The notes: generated by a model from the letters alone, not told the origin. Shown: positions 7,850 through 16,284, counted from the first letter of the stretch. The stretch: 52,667 bases of DNA from Thermomicrobiales bacterium (GCA_020432165.1 JAGQGU010000053.1:1-52667), one strand, 5' to 3'. Numbers and translations: made by a program.

Positions 7850-8295
7850 TCTTTAGACCCCCTAGTCTAAATCCTGTGCGAGCATCGACGTGATGCTCGT
7901 AGTCATTCCCGGATTAGCAACGATTAATCCGGGTGAGCCGACGTACCGGCGCAGGTATTTACCTATTGTGATACTCGTCAGCCCGGGAATTCAACGTATT
8001 TCGCAACGCTTCGCATGAAAAAGCGAACGAACAGGGTTATCGCTGCAACGATGCTGCATACCCTTCGCTACCTGCTTTTCACGCTGAAACCTCATCGTTC
8101 GCACGTGAACCCCGCTAACTTTTCTCGCAATAGGCGATAACTACAACACCTATAATAGGCCGTCACATCGTACTTCGCCACTTTCCGACTTTTGTCCGTA
8201 GGTAAAGGACTTGTGATCGGCGCCCAAAATAATGTCTGAACCTCCGTTATTGGCTTGACAGAGCTTCCTATCCCGCGTAGTATTCCTTGCGCTGC
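7850..8295. other. 446-base intergenic leader of the transporter operon
   Basis: No convincing gene. Three inverted repeats precede the binding-protein gene: TTAGAC/GTCTAA at 7853-7870, CGAGCATC/GATGCTCG at 7879-7899, and CCCGGATTA/TAATCCGGG at 7908-7933. They may form a structured 5' leader or act as operators. The right end holds the tRNA-Glu promoter. The stretch 7935-8250 shows no clear feature. Confidence 0.6.
8255..8283 (+). promoter_or_regulatory. consensus promoter of tRNA-Glu
   Basis: A perfect -35 box TTGACA (8255-8260) and a -10 box TAGTAT (8278-8283) are separated by exactly 17 bases. The expected start is near 8290, just before the mature tRNA end at 8296. Confidence 0.88.
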
Positions 8296-8372
8296 GCCCC
8301 GTTAGTCTAGCGGCCCAGGACGTCACCCTTTCAAGGTGAAGACCACCGGTTCGAATCCGGTACGGGGTACCA
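8296..8372 (+). tRNA. tRNA-Glu (anticodon UUC)
   Basis: The sequence folds as a cloverleaf: acceptor GCCCCGT pairs with ACGGGGT (one G-T pair). The anticodon stem TCACC/GGTGA encloses loop CTTTCAA, giving anticodon TTC. The T arm is CCGG-TTCGAAT-CCGG. The CCA end is encoded (ACCA at 8369-8372). The following 250 bases up to the next gene contain no recognisable feature except that gene's ribosome binding site. Confidence 0.96.
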
Positions 8373-8626
8373 AGCACTCCTTCCCCATGACTCAGGAACC
8401 GAGTTGATTGCCCCCCCATCCTTGGGATTTAGCCGAGGACCTCTTCACGGTTGTCCTGGTATCGCTGCAGGCATGCAACGCCATGAGACTTCGGTAGATG
8501 CACCGGTGGTTCCTTTTTGTGACCCCCTAAAATTAGCTATATCTTTTGTGATTTCCCATCGATATACTTTGCGCAGCTATTCGTAATTGACAACTCACAA
8601 TTCGATAGATAGAAGGGGTCACGGCT

Positions 8627-11278
8627 ATGCGTATTCCTGGTTATCGACGAGCAATCGCTCGACTCTTTGTCGTGCTGTGCCTGCTGGTGGTGATAACTCC
8701 GTCTGGCCTGGTGCTCGCGCAAACAAGCCCCGCGACGCCGGTTATGGGCGATGAGTCCAGCGCAACGCCGACAGCCACGACCGAGGTGTCCACTGAAGAA
8801 CCTCCAGCTACGCTTGCACCCACAACGGAACCGACCGAGACGCAGGAAACGGTTACACCCACTCCTGGCCAAACTGAGGAACCCTCGACGTCGGTTGAAG
8901 CTGAGTCGCAAGGTCCCATAATGCCGCAAGCTGCTCCGTCAACTGGCGCCAAGCTTACGGTGGACGGTTTATCGGGCACAATCCTCGTATCACCCGGCGA
9001 CACGCAGTCGTTTGCGATTGGTGATCTGCTGGATATGGCTGCGCTTGGTCCGGAATATATCAGTTCCACGAATCCGGATCCTGATTTCTACAGGTTCAAT
9101 GGCTGGTGGACGGATAACGAGTTTCTGGTCTACCCGGGCAGGGGCTGCCAGGGACAGTTTATTGCCGACCTGTATACGGGAAGGATGCAACCTGAATCTG
9201 CTTCCGCCTCATCCACCTACTCTGGCGCTACCGGTACCTACTCAGTTCAGTCCCAACAGTGGCTCTCGGTTTGGTGGATTGAAAAGAGTATTGATATTGT
9301 CGATACGGTGGATGAAGTCACCGTGTATCCCTACAGTGCCAAATCCAACTGCGTCAACGTCGAAATGTCCGATGATCAGGCGAGTCTGCTTGCCAACGGA
9401 ATGACCGGCAGCGTCACCGTGAATGAGGGCGATCCGATTGTGCTTCTCAGCAACAAGCCCAGCGGCGATACCTGGACTCAGTCGATCTTCGAGAGCACAG
9501 AAGCATGCAGCGGCGATCTCGCCAATCTGGTCTCGGGTGGCCCCGGTAGCCTGGTAGGCACCAACCTCATGCGTAAGCCGGGTACCTATTGGTTCGGTCT
9601 GCGCTCAACCAATGGCAGTGAACTGCGGTATGGGAACTGTGTGCAGGTGACGGTTCAGGATGTTCCGGCAACTCTTCGTGTGGAAGGTAGTTCCGGTCCA
9701 GTGGACTTTCTTCCCGATCAGACCCTCTCGCTTTATGTAAACGGGTTTACGCCCGGTGCTTCGCTTATCGGTCTGGTTTCCTCCAACTCCACGAACTGTT
9801 CCGACTCGGGCACATTCCTGACTTCGGGGACTGCGGATTCTACCGGTGCGCTGGAGATTCCGACCCAGATTAGCTACCTGGCCGATATCTCGATTCGGTT
9901 CGTCAGTGTCGCCTCGAACGGCGCTGAGCTGGAATCTACGAACTGCGTCCATCTCAGATATCTGGAGTCTGGCATTCATTTGCAGGTGAACGATAGTATC
10001 GCCAGCCCGGTATTGGTCGACGGCGGTGAAATTCATCTGTTCGCCTGGGGTCTGCCGCCAGGATCGGTAGCCTTTGCGACGGTTGGATGCGACGACTCGT
10101 TCGATCCGGGTAACGATTTCGGCCAGGTGATTGGTGACGATGGCGTATTCGATGGGTACATGAGCGATGACCTCCCCACCGATGATGTGTTTGAGGTTCA
10201 GGTTCTCCTGGGTCCGGGGCCGGATTATACGGTCCGTAGTAACTGCGTGATGGTTCGGTTGGTGGACTACCTTATTGATCCTGTCATCGCGATTAATGGC
10301 TCCGACACTCCCGCTCCGGTTGTCAGTGGTGAACATTTCTCTCTGACAGGCATCGATTTCCCGCCCGATGCTGACATCATTATTCGTGCCTTCCCTGGCT
10401 CCAGTGATTGCACGGGTACAGCCAATATCGGCGGAACAGAATCGGATGCCGAGGGCATTATCACTACCGATCAGGTGGCCGGGGATGCGGGAATGATCTC
10501 GTTCCAGGCGCAGGGATACTCCTGGATATCGAATTGTGTGCCACTGCAGATCACAGCGGCGCCAACCACACCGACTCCTACCCCGATTGTGGTGGTGCCT
10601 ACCGGTCCCATCACGCTCTATGCCAATGGCAAGACCGATCCGCAGACGTTGGCCGGTGGTGCCAATGCCAAATTTACCGCCGCTAATCTCGGTGAGGGAG
10701 AAACCTATCGTCTCGACTGGTATCAGGGCGAGAACTGCACCGGCACGTCGCAGCTCCTGGGGAATGGGATAGCTGGAATCGGCCAGGTGGGTTCTCTGAC
10801 GCGTTATGTTGCCAGCACAGCGAGCTTCCGGCTGGTGGCTGGTGAGCGAACGTCGAATTGCGTGCAGGTAAGTTGGCTGGCGATACCGCCGACCGCTACG
10901 GTAACCACCACACCAACGACTCCAACGGCGACGACAACCACGACTCCGACAGTGACAGCAACGGTAACGGCTACGGCCACGTCTACATCGACCGCCACCG
11001 TCGTTCCCACCAGTTCCGCGACGGTGACGACTACGCCAACAGCAACTGATCCTGTGGGTACGGCAACCTCCACCCGTCCGGTGACCATCGAACCTACCAA
11101 TACTGCGACGGGAAGCGTCACGCCGGATTCGAGTAGTGAAGTTGTCACGGGTCTGCCATCGACCGGTAACTCGCCGAAGGATGGCATGAACGCGGCGCTG
11201 GTAATCCAACTCACAGCCGTGTCCGCGCTCATCGTTGGTATGGTGCCGGTAATCGCGAAGCGGGCAAAGCGTCGCTGA
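8627..11278 (+). CDS. large secreted six-repeat protein with LPSTG-type wall anchor
   Basis: The 883-residue protein has a signal peptide (basic start, hydrophobic 12-30, cleavage near LAQ-31) and a Thr/Pro/Glu-rich linker (35-105). Six repeats of about 90-135 residues follow (about 109-246, 253-343, 349-444, 450-545, 552-643, 661-749). Each opens with a short beta motif such as LTVDGLSG or LYANGKT and closes with (S/T/G)NCVxV. Each carries exactly two cysteines (174/242, 294/338, 391/440, 488/540, 595/637, 704/745), suggesting one disulfide per repeat. A Thr-rich stalk (755-825), LPSTG (843-847), a membrane helix and the basic tail KRAKRR follow, as in sortase substrates. No sortase gene is in the window. 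I do not recognise the repeat family; it is likely a cell-surface protein of unknown ligand. Confidence 0.85.
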   Translation: MRIPGYRRAIARLFVVLCLLVVITPSGLVLAQTSPATPVMGDESSATPTATTEVSTEEPPATLAPTTEPTETQETVTPTPGQTEEPSTSVEAESQGPIMPQAAPSTGAKLTVDGLSGTILVSPGDTQSFAIGDLLDMAALGPEYISSTNPDPDFYRFNGWWTDNEFLVYPGRGCQGQFIADLYTGRMQPESASASSTYSGATGTYSVQSQQWLSVWWIEKSIDIVDTVDEVTVYPYSAKSNCVNVEMSDDQASLLANGMTGSVTVNEGDPIVLLSNKPSGDTWTQSIFESTEACSGDLANLVSGGPGSLVGTNLMRKPGTYWFGLRSTNGSELRYGNCVQVTVQDVPATLRVEGSSGPVDFLPDQTLSLYVNGFTPGASLIGLVSSNSTNCSDSGTFLTSGTADSTGALEIPTQISYLADISIRFVSVASNGAELESTNCVHLRYLESGIHLQVNDSIASPVLVDGGEIHLFAWGLPPGSVAFATVGCDDSFDPGNDFGQVIGDDGVFDGYMSDDLPTDDVFEVQVLLGPGPDYTVRSNCVMVRLVDYLIDPVIAINGSDTPAPVVSGEHFSLTGIDFPPDADIIIRAFPGSSDCTGTANIGGTESDAEGIITTDQVAGDAGMISFQAQGYSWISNCVPLQITAAPTTPTPTPIVVVPTGPITLYANGKTDPQTLAGGANAKFTAANLGEGETYRLDWYQGENCTGTSQLLGNGIAGIGQVGSLTRYVASTASFRLVAGERTSNCVQVSWLAIPPTATVTTTPTTPTATTTTTPTVTATVTATATSTSTATVVPTSSATVTTTPTATDPVGTATSTRPVTIEPTNTATGSVTPDSSSEVVTGLPSTGNSPKDGMNAALVIQLTAVSALIVGMVPVIAKRAKRR

Positions 11279-11310
11279 GCGCGCTAGCAGGTTAGCAAAA
11301 GCAACAGAAA

Positions 11311-11340
11311 GCGAGGTACTGCGTATCCGTGGTACCTCGC
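11311..11340. terminator. bidirectional terminator between surface protein and SHOCT genes
   Basis: A 9-bp stem (GCGAGGTAC at 11311-11319, complement at 11332-11340) lies between convergent genes. Read leftward it is followed by a T-rich stretch, so it can terminate the SHOCT transcript; rightward it is weaker. Confidence 0.6.
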
Positions 11341-11377
11341 TTCAGTTGGCGTCATGTTTTGATTCCAGATGACCCGA

Positions 11378-11620
11378 TCAGCCAGCGAGAATCCGTTGCT
11401 TTTGTACTTCGAACTCGGCCTCGGTCAGGATGCCGGCATCGCGCAACTGGCCGAGCTGCGTTAACTGGTCGATCATCGATGGTGCCGCCGGTGCGGCCAT
11501 TCCCGGATCTGTCTGCGCGGCTGCATCCTGAGCCGCCCACCGCTGCTGTTGACGGCGATGTGTACTGCTTACCACGCGGGTCGCGACGTATGCCTTGGCC
11601 GCGGTACTGAGAAGTCCCAT
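11378..11620 (-). CDS. SHOCT-domain protein
   Basis: An 80-residue protein whose C-terminal 30 residues form a SHOCT (short C-terminal) motif: LTQLGQLRDAGILTEAEFEV followed by QKQRILAG. The motif usually mediates oligomerisation or partner binding. The N-terminal half is a small basic and Gln/Ala-rich segment. It begins 12 bases after the DUF6325 gene ends, so the two are one operon, as in many actinobacterial genomes where SHOCT and DUF6325 proteins are adjacent. Molecular role unknown. Confidence 0.8.
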   Translation of the reverse strand: MGLLSTAAKAYVATRVVSSTHRRQQQRWAAQDAAAQTDPGMAAPAAPSMIDQLTQLGQLRDAGILTEAEFEVQKQRILAG

Positions 11621-11632
11621 TGATCGCTCCTT

Positions 11633-12055
11633 CTATTCCAGAGTGCTGGCGAGTTCCTCGATATCGATACCGCCGATGAGCAGTTCTTTCCCGCCCGCCT
11701 GCGCCCATGCCGAACCTGCGCAAGCCAGCGAGCGATCCTCGTATATCACCGCAATGGCGAACCATCCGGGTTCCAGGGAGTCCAGAATAGTAGCGAGATC
11801 GTCGCCATCAAGGAGTCCTGAGCAGGCACCCTCGAACACGCTGAGGTCGTAACCATCGGCATCCTGGAGATCGGTGATGGCACCAGCAAGTAGCTCGCCC
11901 GAACTCGTGGTGGTGACATACTCGATATCGAGGATCTCGACGATGCCGGTATCGACGCGCTCCAGAACGGCTGTGAGCCCTTCACCCACGGAGGCGGACT
12001 CTGGAAAGCCAAACACGACGTAATTGACCGGTCCTGCAAATACATCATTTGCCAT
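11633..12055 (-). CDS. DUF6325 family protein
   Basis: The 140-residue product matches the DUF6325 pattern from memory: an opening GPVNYVVFGFP strand, the VDTGIVEILDIEYV segment, a central SGLLDGDDLATILDSLEPG block and the strand AIAVIYEDRSLA. These are small alpha/beta proteins resembling DUF1269-type folds and are found mainly in actinobacteria and relatives. The ATG at 12055 follows an AAAGGA site; the longer frame upstream lacks this spacing. Function unknown; the partner is the SHOCT protein downstream. Confidence 0.75.
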   Translation of the reverse strand: MANDVFAGPVNYVVFGFPESASVGEGLTAVLERVDTGIVEILDIEYVTTTSSGELLAGAITDLQDADGYDLSVFEGACSGLLDGDDLATILDSLEPGWFAIAVIYEDRSLACAGSAWAQAGGKELLIGGIDIEELASTLE

Positions 12056-12114
12056 GCAAATCATCCTTTCCTGCTTCGGACATGCCGTCATCCAGGTACA
12101 CTGGTGGTACTACG

Positions 12115-12190
12115 AAGTTCCTGATGGAGTTCACCCGTGAGGTACCGCTGCATCAGGTGACCCATCGATCACACAAGACTTCAGGAACTT
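12115..12190. promoter_or_regulatory. widely spaced inverted repeat in a divergent intergenic region
   Basis: AAGTTCCTGA (12115-12124) is repeated inverted as TCAGGAACTT (12181-12190) across 56 bases, between the divergent DUF6325 and DUF985 genes. It could be a paired operator or a fold-back element; no clear promoter hexamers were found beside it. Confidence 0.4.
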
Positions 12191-12264
12191 TACGTAAGTA
12201 TACATGGCGATCTGGATAGAATTGACTATTGAAGAGGTTTTTGCGTCATGGGGAGCAAGACAAC

Positions 12265-12744
12265 GTGAAATTGGCAGCAGATGATGTGATCGAGTTGCTT
12301 GGCTTGCAGCCGTTGCCGGGTGAGGGTGGCTATTTTCGCCAGACGTGGATAGAGGAGGGAAGCGAGCGTCCACTCGGCACCGCTATTCTCTATCTGGTTA
12401 CGCCGGACTCATTCAGCGCACTGCATCGACTTGATGCCGATGAGATCTTTCACTTTTATCTGGGCGACTCGTGCGAGCAGATCACCATCTCTCCCGAAGG
12501 CGATCTGAGCGAGATTGTGCTCGGTCAGGATATCGTCGCAGGAGACCAGGTGCAGAACATCGTGCCGCGAGGATTTTGGCAGGGGACGAGGCTTGCCGAT
12601 GGTGGCAATTGGGCGCTGGTGGGCACCACCATGGCTCCCGGCTACCTGCAATCGGGATTCGAGCTGGCTACGATCAATGATCTGAGATATCTCGATACCG
12701 GGGCCGCGGCGATAGCTTTCCGCTACCTTGCTGACGGGGCATAA
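12265..12744 (+). CDS. DUF985 cupin-fold protein
   Basis: The 159-residue protein shows the DUF985 (Cupin_5) signature: an opening helix (DDVIELLGLQPLPGEGGYFRQTW), then ILYLVTPDSFSALHRLDADEI with the metal-site-like His, FHFYLGD, and VPRGFWQG later in the barrel. Relatives are single-domain cupins of uncertain activity, some proposed to act on sugars or nucleotides. The frame also opens with TTG at 12229, but GTG at 12265 is chosen because GGGAG lies 9 bases before it and homologues start near this helix. Confidence 0.82.
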   Translation: MKLAADDVIELLGLQPLPGEGGYFRQTWIEEGSERPLGTAILYLVTPDSFSALHRLDADEIFHFYLGDSCEQITISPEGDLSEIVLGQDIVAGDQVQNIVPRGFWQGTRLADGGNWALVGTTMAPGYLQSGFELATINDLRYLDTGAAAIAFRYLADGA

Positions 12745-12801
12745 TAGAGGCAACCTCGCGGGCGGTGGATAGCCCGTAAGCATTCCATCAGGAGAGAATT
12801 C

Positions 12802-13782
12802 GTGGATATCATCCTCCCGGTTGCAGGTTTTGGGAGCCGTCTGCGTCCGCACACCTGGAGCAAGCCCAAGCCGCTCGTGACGGTAGCTGGTAAGGCCATG
12901 CTGGCACACGTGCTTGATCGTGTGATGTCGCTTCAACCCGGCAAGATCGTTTTCATCACTGGCTATCTCGGTGATCAGATTGAGGCATGGGCGCGGGCAA
13001 ATTATCCGGATACCGAGCTGGTCTTTGTCCAGCAACCGGAGATGCTGGGGCAGAGCGACGCGCTCTATCGCACCCGCGAGTTCGTCACCGGCGACGGTCT
13101 CATGATCTTCCCGGATGCTCTCTTCGAAGCGGATTTCAGCCAGCTGGAGTCGCTTGATCTCGATGGTGTCGCCTACACCTATTATGTGGACGATCCCTCC
13201 GCCTATGGTGTTGCGCTGCAGAACGAGGAAGGATTCGTCAGCAAGATCGTGGAGAAGCCGGATCAGCCGATTTCCCACGAGGCTGTGATTGGTATCTACT
13301 ATTTCCGCGAGTGGCAGGCGCTGATGCGCGCGATCGAGGAGCAGTTCGAGAAGAAGATCATGCTCAAGGGCGAGTACTTTATCGCCGATGCGATCAACCT
13401 CATGCTTGCCGCCGGGGCTCGGTTCACGATTAATCAGATCAGCGTTTGGGAAGACTGCGGCAATGTCGAGGCACTGCTGGATACGAATCGCTACCTGCTT
13501 GGTGCGGAGCCACCGAGTCCTGCTCAGCGCCCCGGTAGCCTGATTGTGCCGCCGAGCTTTGTGCATCGCGATGCAGTGCTGGAAGATGCCGTTATCGGTC
13601 CTTACGCCAGTATTGGCGCGGGCACGGTTGTGCGTAACAGCGTCATCCGTGATTCCATCGTCGAGGAGAACTCCGAAGTGGTGGACGCCATCCTGCAGCG
13701 CTCGATGGTTGGCAGCAAGGTCGTCATTCAGGGCAGCGCGCGCAGCATCAGCGTCGGTGACAACGGCAAGGTGGCACTGTGA
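12802..13782 (+). CDS. sugar-phosphate nucleotidyltransferase with left-handed beta-helix tail
   Basis: This enzyme family joins a sugar 1-phosphate to a nucleoside triphosphate to make an NDP-sugar. The N-terminal Rossmann-like domain (1-235) carries LPVAGFGSRLRPHTWSKPKP, the G-x-G-x-R nucleotide loop with the catalytic lysine region. The C-terminal part (about 245-326) is a hexapeptide-repeat beta-helix (VIGPYASIGAGTVV, VIRDSIVEENSEVV). It looks closest to glucose-1-phosphate thymidylyltransferase or uridylyltransferase of the long form; the base and sugar are not certain. The start is GTG at 12802 after AGGAGAG. It overlaps prmA by 4 bases. Confidence 0.88.
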   Translation: MDIILPVAGFGSRLRPHTWSKPKPLVTVAGKAMLAHVLDRVMSLQPGKIVFITGYLGDQIEAWARANYPDTELVFVQQPEMLGQSDALYRTREFVTGDGLMIFPDALFEADFSQLESLDLDGVAYTYYVDDPSAYGVALQNEEGFVSKIVEKPDQPISHEAVIGIYYFREWQALMRAIEEQFEKKIMLKGEYFIADAINLMLAAGARFTINQISVWEDCGNVEALLDTNRYLLGAEPPSPAQRPGSLIVPPSFVHRDAVLEDAVIGPYASIGAGTVVRNSVIRDSIVEENSEVVDAILQRSMVGSKVVIQGSARSISVGDNGKVAL

Positions 13783-14750
13783 CGGACGAACAGGCGCCGC
13801 ATAGTATCAGTGTGAATGCCATCACCCATACCCCGGATCGCGTTTGGTATCAGCTCTCCGTCGATGTCGATTCGGAAGCCGTCGAATCGGTGACCGAACT
13901 CTTTGGTCGCTATGGCTTCAATGAAGGCGTGGCGATTGAGGAACCCTATGTCCAGGATGAGGATGGCGATCATCCCGATGTCGACCTGAGCAAGCCCTTC
14001 ACCGTACACACCTATGTGCCGGAAGAGGATTTTAGGCCGGAAATCGTCGAGCAACTGCGACAGGGACTCTACTATCTGGGCCAGCTTCGTGGCGTCAGCG
14101 ATCTGCGTGTGACCAACCTGCAGGAGCAGGATTGGGCGAACGCCTGGAAAGAGCATTTTCAGGTACATCGCATCGGTGATCGCGTGGTCATTCGTCCGCC
14201 CTGGCGTGAGTACGAGCCGGAAGGGGACGATCTGGTGATCGTGCTCGATCCGGGAATGGCCTTCGGAACCGGGCTTCATCCAAGCACGCGCCTGAGCATG
14301 CTCGGCACCGAAGAGGTGGTGCAACCTGGCGATACCGTGCTGGATGTCGGCACTGGTAGCGGCATCCTCGCATTTGCAGCGGCAAAGCTGGGTGCGAGCA
14401 GGGTGGATACCGTCGATGTCGAGACCGTTGCCGTAAAGGCGACAGCCGATAATGCTGAACTCAATGGGCTGAGCGATGTGATTGCTGTCGAGCTTGGCAG
14501 CGTTGGCGAGGGCGAACCCTTCTGGGGTGAGCAGTACGATGTTGTCCTCGCCAATATCATCGCTCGTGTTCTCATTGAGTTGAGCGAAGCCATCGTGGCC
14601 CACACCAAACCGGGCGGCAAGATTGTCCTGGCGGGCATCATTGAGACCCGGGAGCAGGACGTGCGCGATGCCTTCGCGTCAGCGGGAGCGACCGTCATCA
14701 ATCGTCGCTTCGCCGAGGATTGGGTCAGCCTGATTCTCACCCGGGACTAA
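13779..14750 (+). CDS. prmA: ribosomal protein L11 methyltransferase
   Basis: PrmA trimethylates lysines and the N-terminus of ribosomal protein L11 using S-adenosylmethionine. The 323-residue product has the N-terminal substrate-recognition domain (1-120) and a Rossmann methyltransferase domain. The latter has PGMAFGTGLHPSTRLSM, motif I DVGTGSGILAFAAAKLGA and the LANIIARVL block equivalent to the NPPY-type motif. It starts with GTG inside the stop codon of the upstream gene (GTGA overlap), so translation is probably coupled. The link to a sugar nucleotidyltransferase is positional only. Confidence 0.94.
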   Translation: MTDEQAPHSISVNAITHTPDRVWYQLSVDVDSEAVESVTELFGRYGFNEGVAIEEPYVQDEDGDHPDVDLSKPFTVHTYVPEEDFRPEIVEQLRQGLYYLGQLRGVSDLRVTNLQEQDWANAWKEHFQVHRIGDRVVIRPPWREYEPEGDDLVIVLDPGMAFGTGLHPSTRLSMLGTEEVVQPGDTVLDVGTGSGILAFAAAKLGASRVDTVDVETVAVKATADNAELNGLSDVIAVELGSVGEGEPFWGEQYDVVLANIIARVLIELSEAIVAHTKPGGKIVLAGIIETREQDVRDAFASAGATVINRRFAEDWVSLILTRD

Positions 14751-14858
14751 CCCCTGGAGCAGGTGCCTGGAGTTAGCCTCCAGCCGGAAAGGTAGCAGGG
14801 GAGCACCGAAGGTGGCCGAGTCCACAGGACGAGCAGCGGAGCGAGCCATTGTCTCCCC
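14751..14858 (+). ncRNA. putative structured RNA with mutually exclusive helices
   Basis: Immediately after prmA lie nested complementary segments: CCCCTG (14751-14756) with CAGGGG (14796-14801); the hairpin CTGGAG-TTAGC-CTCCAG (14767-14783); GGTGC (14762-14766) with GCACC (14803-14807); and GGGGAG (14798-14803) with CTCCCC (14853-14858). The first and last pairings compete for the same GGGG (14798-14801). A terminator and a Cys/Met-metabolism gene follow. It matches no riboswitch consensus I know, so both a regulatory RNA and a dispersed intergenic repeat remain possible. The rest of the 329-base gap 14751-15079 holds the terminator and the next ribosome binding site. Confidence 0.4.
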
Positions 14859-14946
14859 TTGGGGCATTTCGTCTGCCTATCTACCGATTTCTCGCATGAC
14901 GACCCATGGTGAATCCGCCTGATATCCGATGCTTCCATGAATTGGC

Positions 14947-14984
14947 AAGAAAGACACCATTCCTGGTGTCTTTCTTGTGTTTTT
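14947..14984 (+). terminator. rho-independent terminator before the PLP enzyme gene
   Basis: A 13-bp perfect stem (AAGAAAGACACCA, loop TTCC, TGGTGTCTTTCTT) at 14947-14976 is followed by GTGTTTTT. It terminates prmA transcripts or, if the upstream structure is regulatory, serves as its expression platform. Confidence 0.85.
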
Positions 14985-15079
14985 CGATTCATATGGCACC
15001 GATACCCGAACTCGATTGCATCAATCCAGAGTTTGATTGATGATGAGAGCCATACGAACGAAAAAGAAGGGGAATACCT

Positions 15080-16240
15080 ATGACCGCGCAACATCATTTG
15101 GCCACACGTGCTGTTCATGCGGGACGCGAAGACCTGACAGATCTCGGTGTCCATGCAACACCGCTCGATCTTTCGACGACCTATCCATCACGTGATATGA
15201 AAGCGGAAACTGAGCGCCTGGATCTCCTCATCACCGGCGCGCGCGACGATGGTATGCCGGTTTATGCGCGTGTTGGCAACCCGACTGTGGACCGCGCTGA
15301 GCGAGCAGTGGCGTCGCTGGAATCATGCGAGGCTGCCGTCGCCTTCGCTTCCGGTATGGCGGCACTCAGCGCCTGCCTCCTGACTGTTGCCGCTGCGGGT
15401 AAGTCGCACGTCGTTGCCATCCGGCCGCTATACGGAACCTCGGATTTTCTCCTGGAATCTGGTCTCCTGGGGGTCACGACAACCTTCGTCGATGCAGACA
15501 GTGTGGTCTCTGCGATCCGCCCCGATACCGGTCTGGTGATTGTTGAGTCCCCGGCGAATCCCACACTGGATGAAGTAGATATCCGCCAACTGGCAAACGA
15601 TTGTGGAGATGTACCGTTGTTGGTGGACAACACCTTCGCTACACCTATCCTGCAGCGTCCTGCCGAGCTTGGGGCAGCTATTGTCCTGCACAGCGCCACC
15701 AAGTTCCTTGGTGGTCACGGTGATGTCCTGGCTGGTGTCGTTGCTTGTAGCGAGGAGTTTGCCCGCCAGATACGCAACGTGCGCTATGCCACCGGCGGTA
15801 CGTTGCATCCACTTGCCGGGTATCTTCTGTTGCGTGGACTTTCAACGTTACCGATCCGCATGCGCGCCTCATCCGAATCCGCCCGAATCCTGGCCGAGCG
15901 ATTGTCAGACCACCCGGCGATTACGGCTGTGCATTATCCCGGACTCAATCCGAATCGACCCGCTGGACAAATGGAGGGTGGTGGCGCACTTGTATCCTTC
16001 GAAGTGGCTGGCGATCCCGCAGATGTCATTGGCGGTGTGCGCCTGATTACCCCGGCGGTGAGCCTGGGGAGTGTTGACACGCTTATTCAGAATCCGGCAT
16101 CTATTAGCCATCACATTATGGATCCGGATGTGCGTCATGATGTTGGCATTAGCGACAAGTTGCTGCGTATGTCCGTTGGTCTCGAACACGTCGATGATCT
16201 TTGGGAAGACCTGTGTCAGACCCTTGCCGTTATGGGATAG
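15080..16240 (+). CDS. Cys/Met-metabolism PLP-dependent enzyme (cystathionine gamma-lyase/synthase or methionine gamma-lyase type)
   Basis: The 386-residue enzyme belongs to the fold-type I transsulfuration family, which adds or removes sulfur groups at the gamma carbon of homoserine-derived amino acids. The PLP lysine lies in [13 protein letters not shown] (near residue 210), and the cofactor-binding Tyr/Arg motif is [16 protein letters not shown] stacks on the ring, and [12 protein letters not shown] and the C-terminal [13 protein letters not shown] are family hallmarks. Distinguishing lyase, synthase and sulfhydrylase needs phylogeny. The ATG follows GAAGGGGA. The upstream hairpins and terminator suggest regulated expression. 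Confidence 0.9.
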   Translation: MTAQHHLATRAVHAGREDLTDLGVHATPLDLSTTYPSRDMKAETERLDLLITGARDDGMPVYARVGNPTVDRAERAVASLESCEAAVAFASGMAALSACLLTVAAAGKSHVVAIRPLYGTSDFLLESGLLGVTTTFVDADSVVSAIRPDTGLVIVESPANPTLDEVDIRQLANDCGDVPLLVDNTFATPILQRPAELGAAIVLHSATKFLGGHGDVLAGVVACSEEFARQIRNVRYATGGTLHPLAGYLLLRGLSTLPIRMRASSESARILAERLSDHPAITAVHYPGLNPNRPAGQMEGGGALVSFEVAGDPADVIGGVRLITPAVSLGSVDTLIQNPASISHHIMDPDVRHDVGISDKLLRMSVGLEHVDDLWEDLCQTLAVMG

Positions 16241-16247
16241 GTGATAA

Positions 16248-16284
16248 GGGCGGATACTCTGCGCTAACGCTTCGAGATCCGCCC
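16248..16284. other. inverted repeat between convergent genes
   Basis: GGGCGGAT (16248-16255) and ATCCGCCC (16277-16284) form an 8-bp stem with a 21-base loop between the PLP enzyme gene and the convergent PP2C gene. No T-run follows on either side, so it is at best a weak terminator. Confidence 0.45.

Noticed and set aside
8150-8419. 89-residue minus-strand frame covering the tRNA-Glu region
   Set aside because: It runs through the tRNA and its promoter and has no ribosome binding site or family resemblance.
8587-8611. TTGACA followed by TAGATA as promoter of the surface-protein gene
   Set aside because: The spacer is only 13 bases, too short for a vegetative promoter, and the -10 is poor.
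9605-11209. 534-residue minus-strand open frame within the surface-protein gene
   Set aside because: Composition (Arg/His/Ile-rich) is that of a shadow frame; the plus-strand product has signal peptide, repeats and anchor.
14781-14807. Possible signal-recognition-particle RNA core (CCGGAAAGGTAGCAG resembles the SRP loop)
   Set aside because: The GGAA tetraloop is not closed by a C-G pair and the flanking symmetric-loop sequence does not fit; the resemblance is partial.
14751-14984. SAM-I riboswitch or T-box before the PLP enzyme gene
   Set aside because: None of the conserved SAM-I core sequences nor the T-box GGTGG-ACCGCG segment is present; it is kept only as an unassigned structured element.
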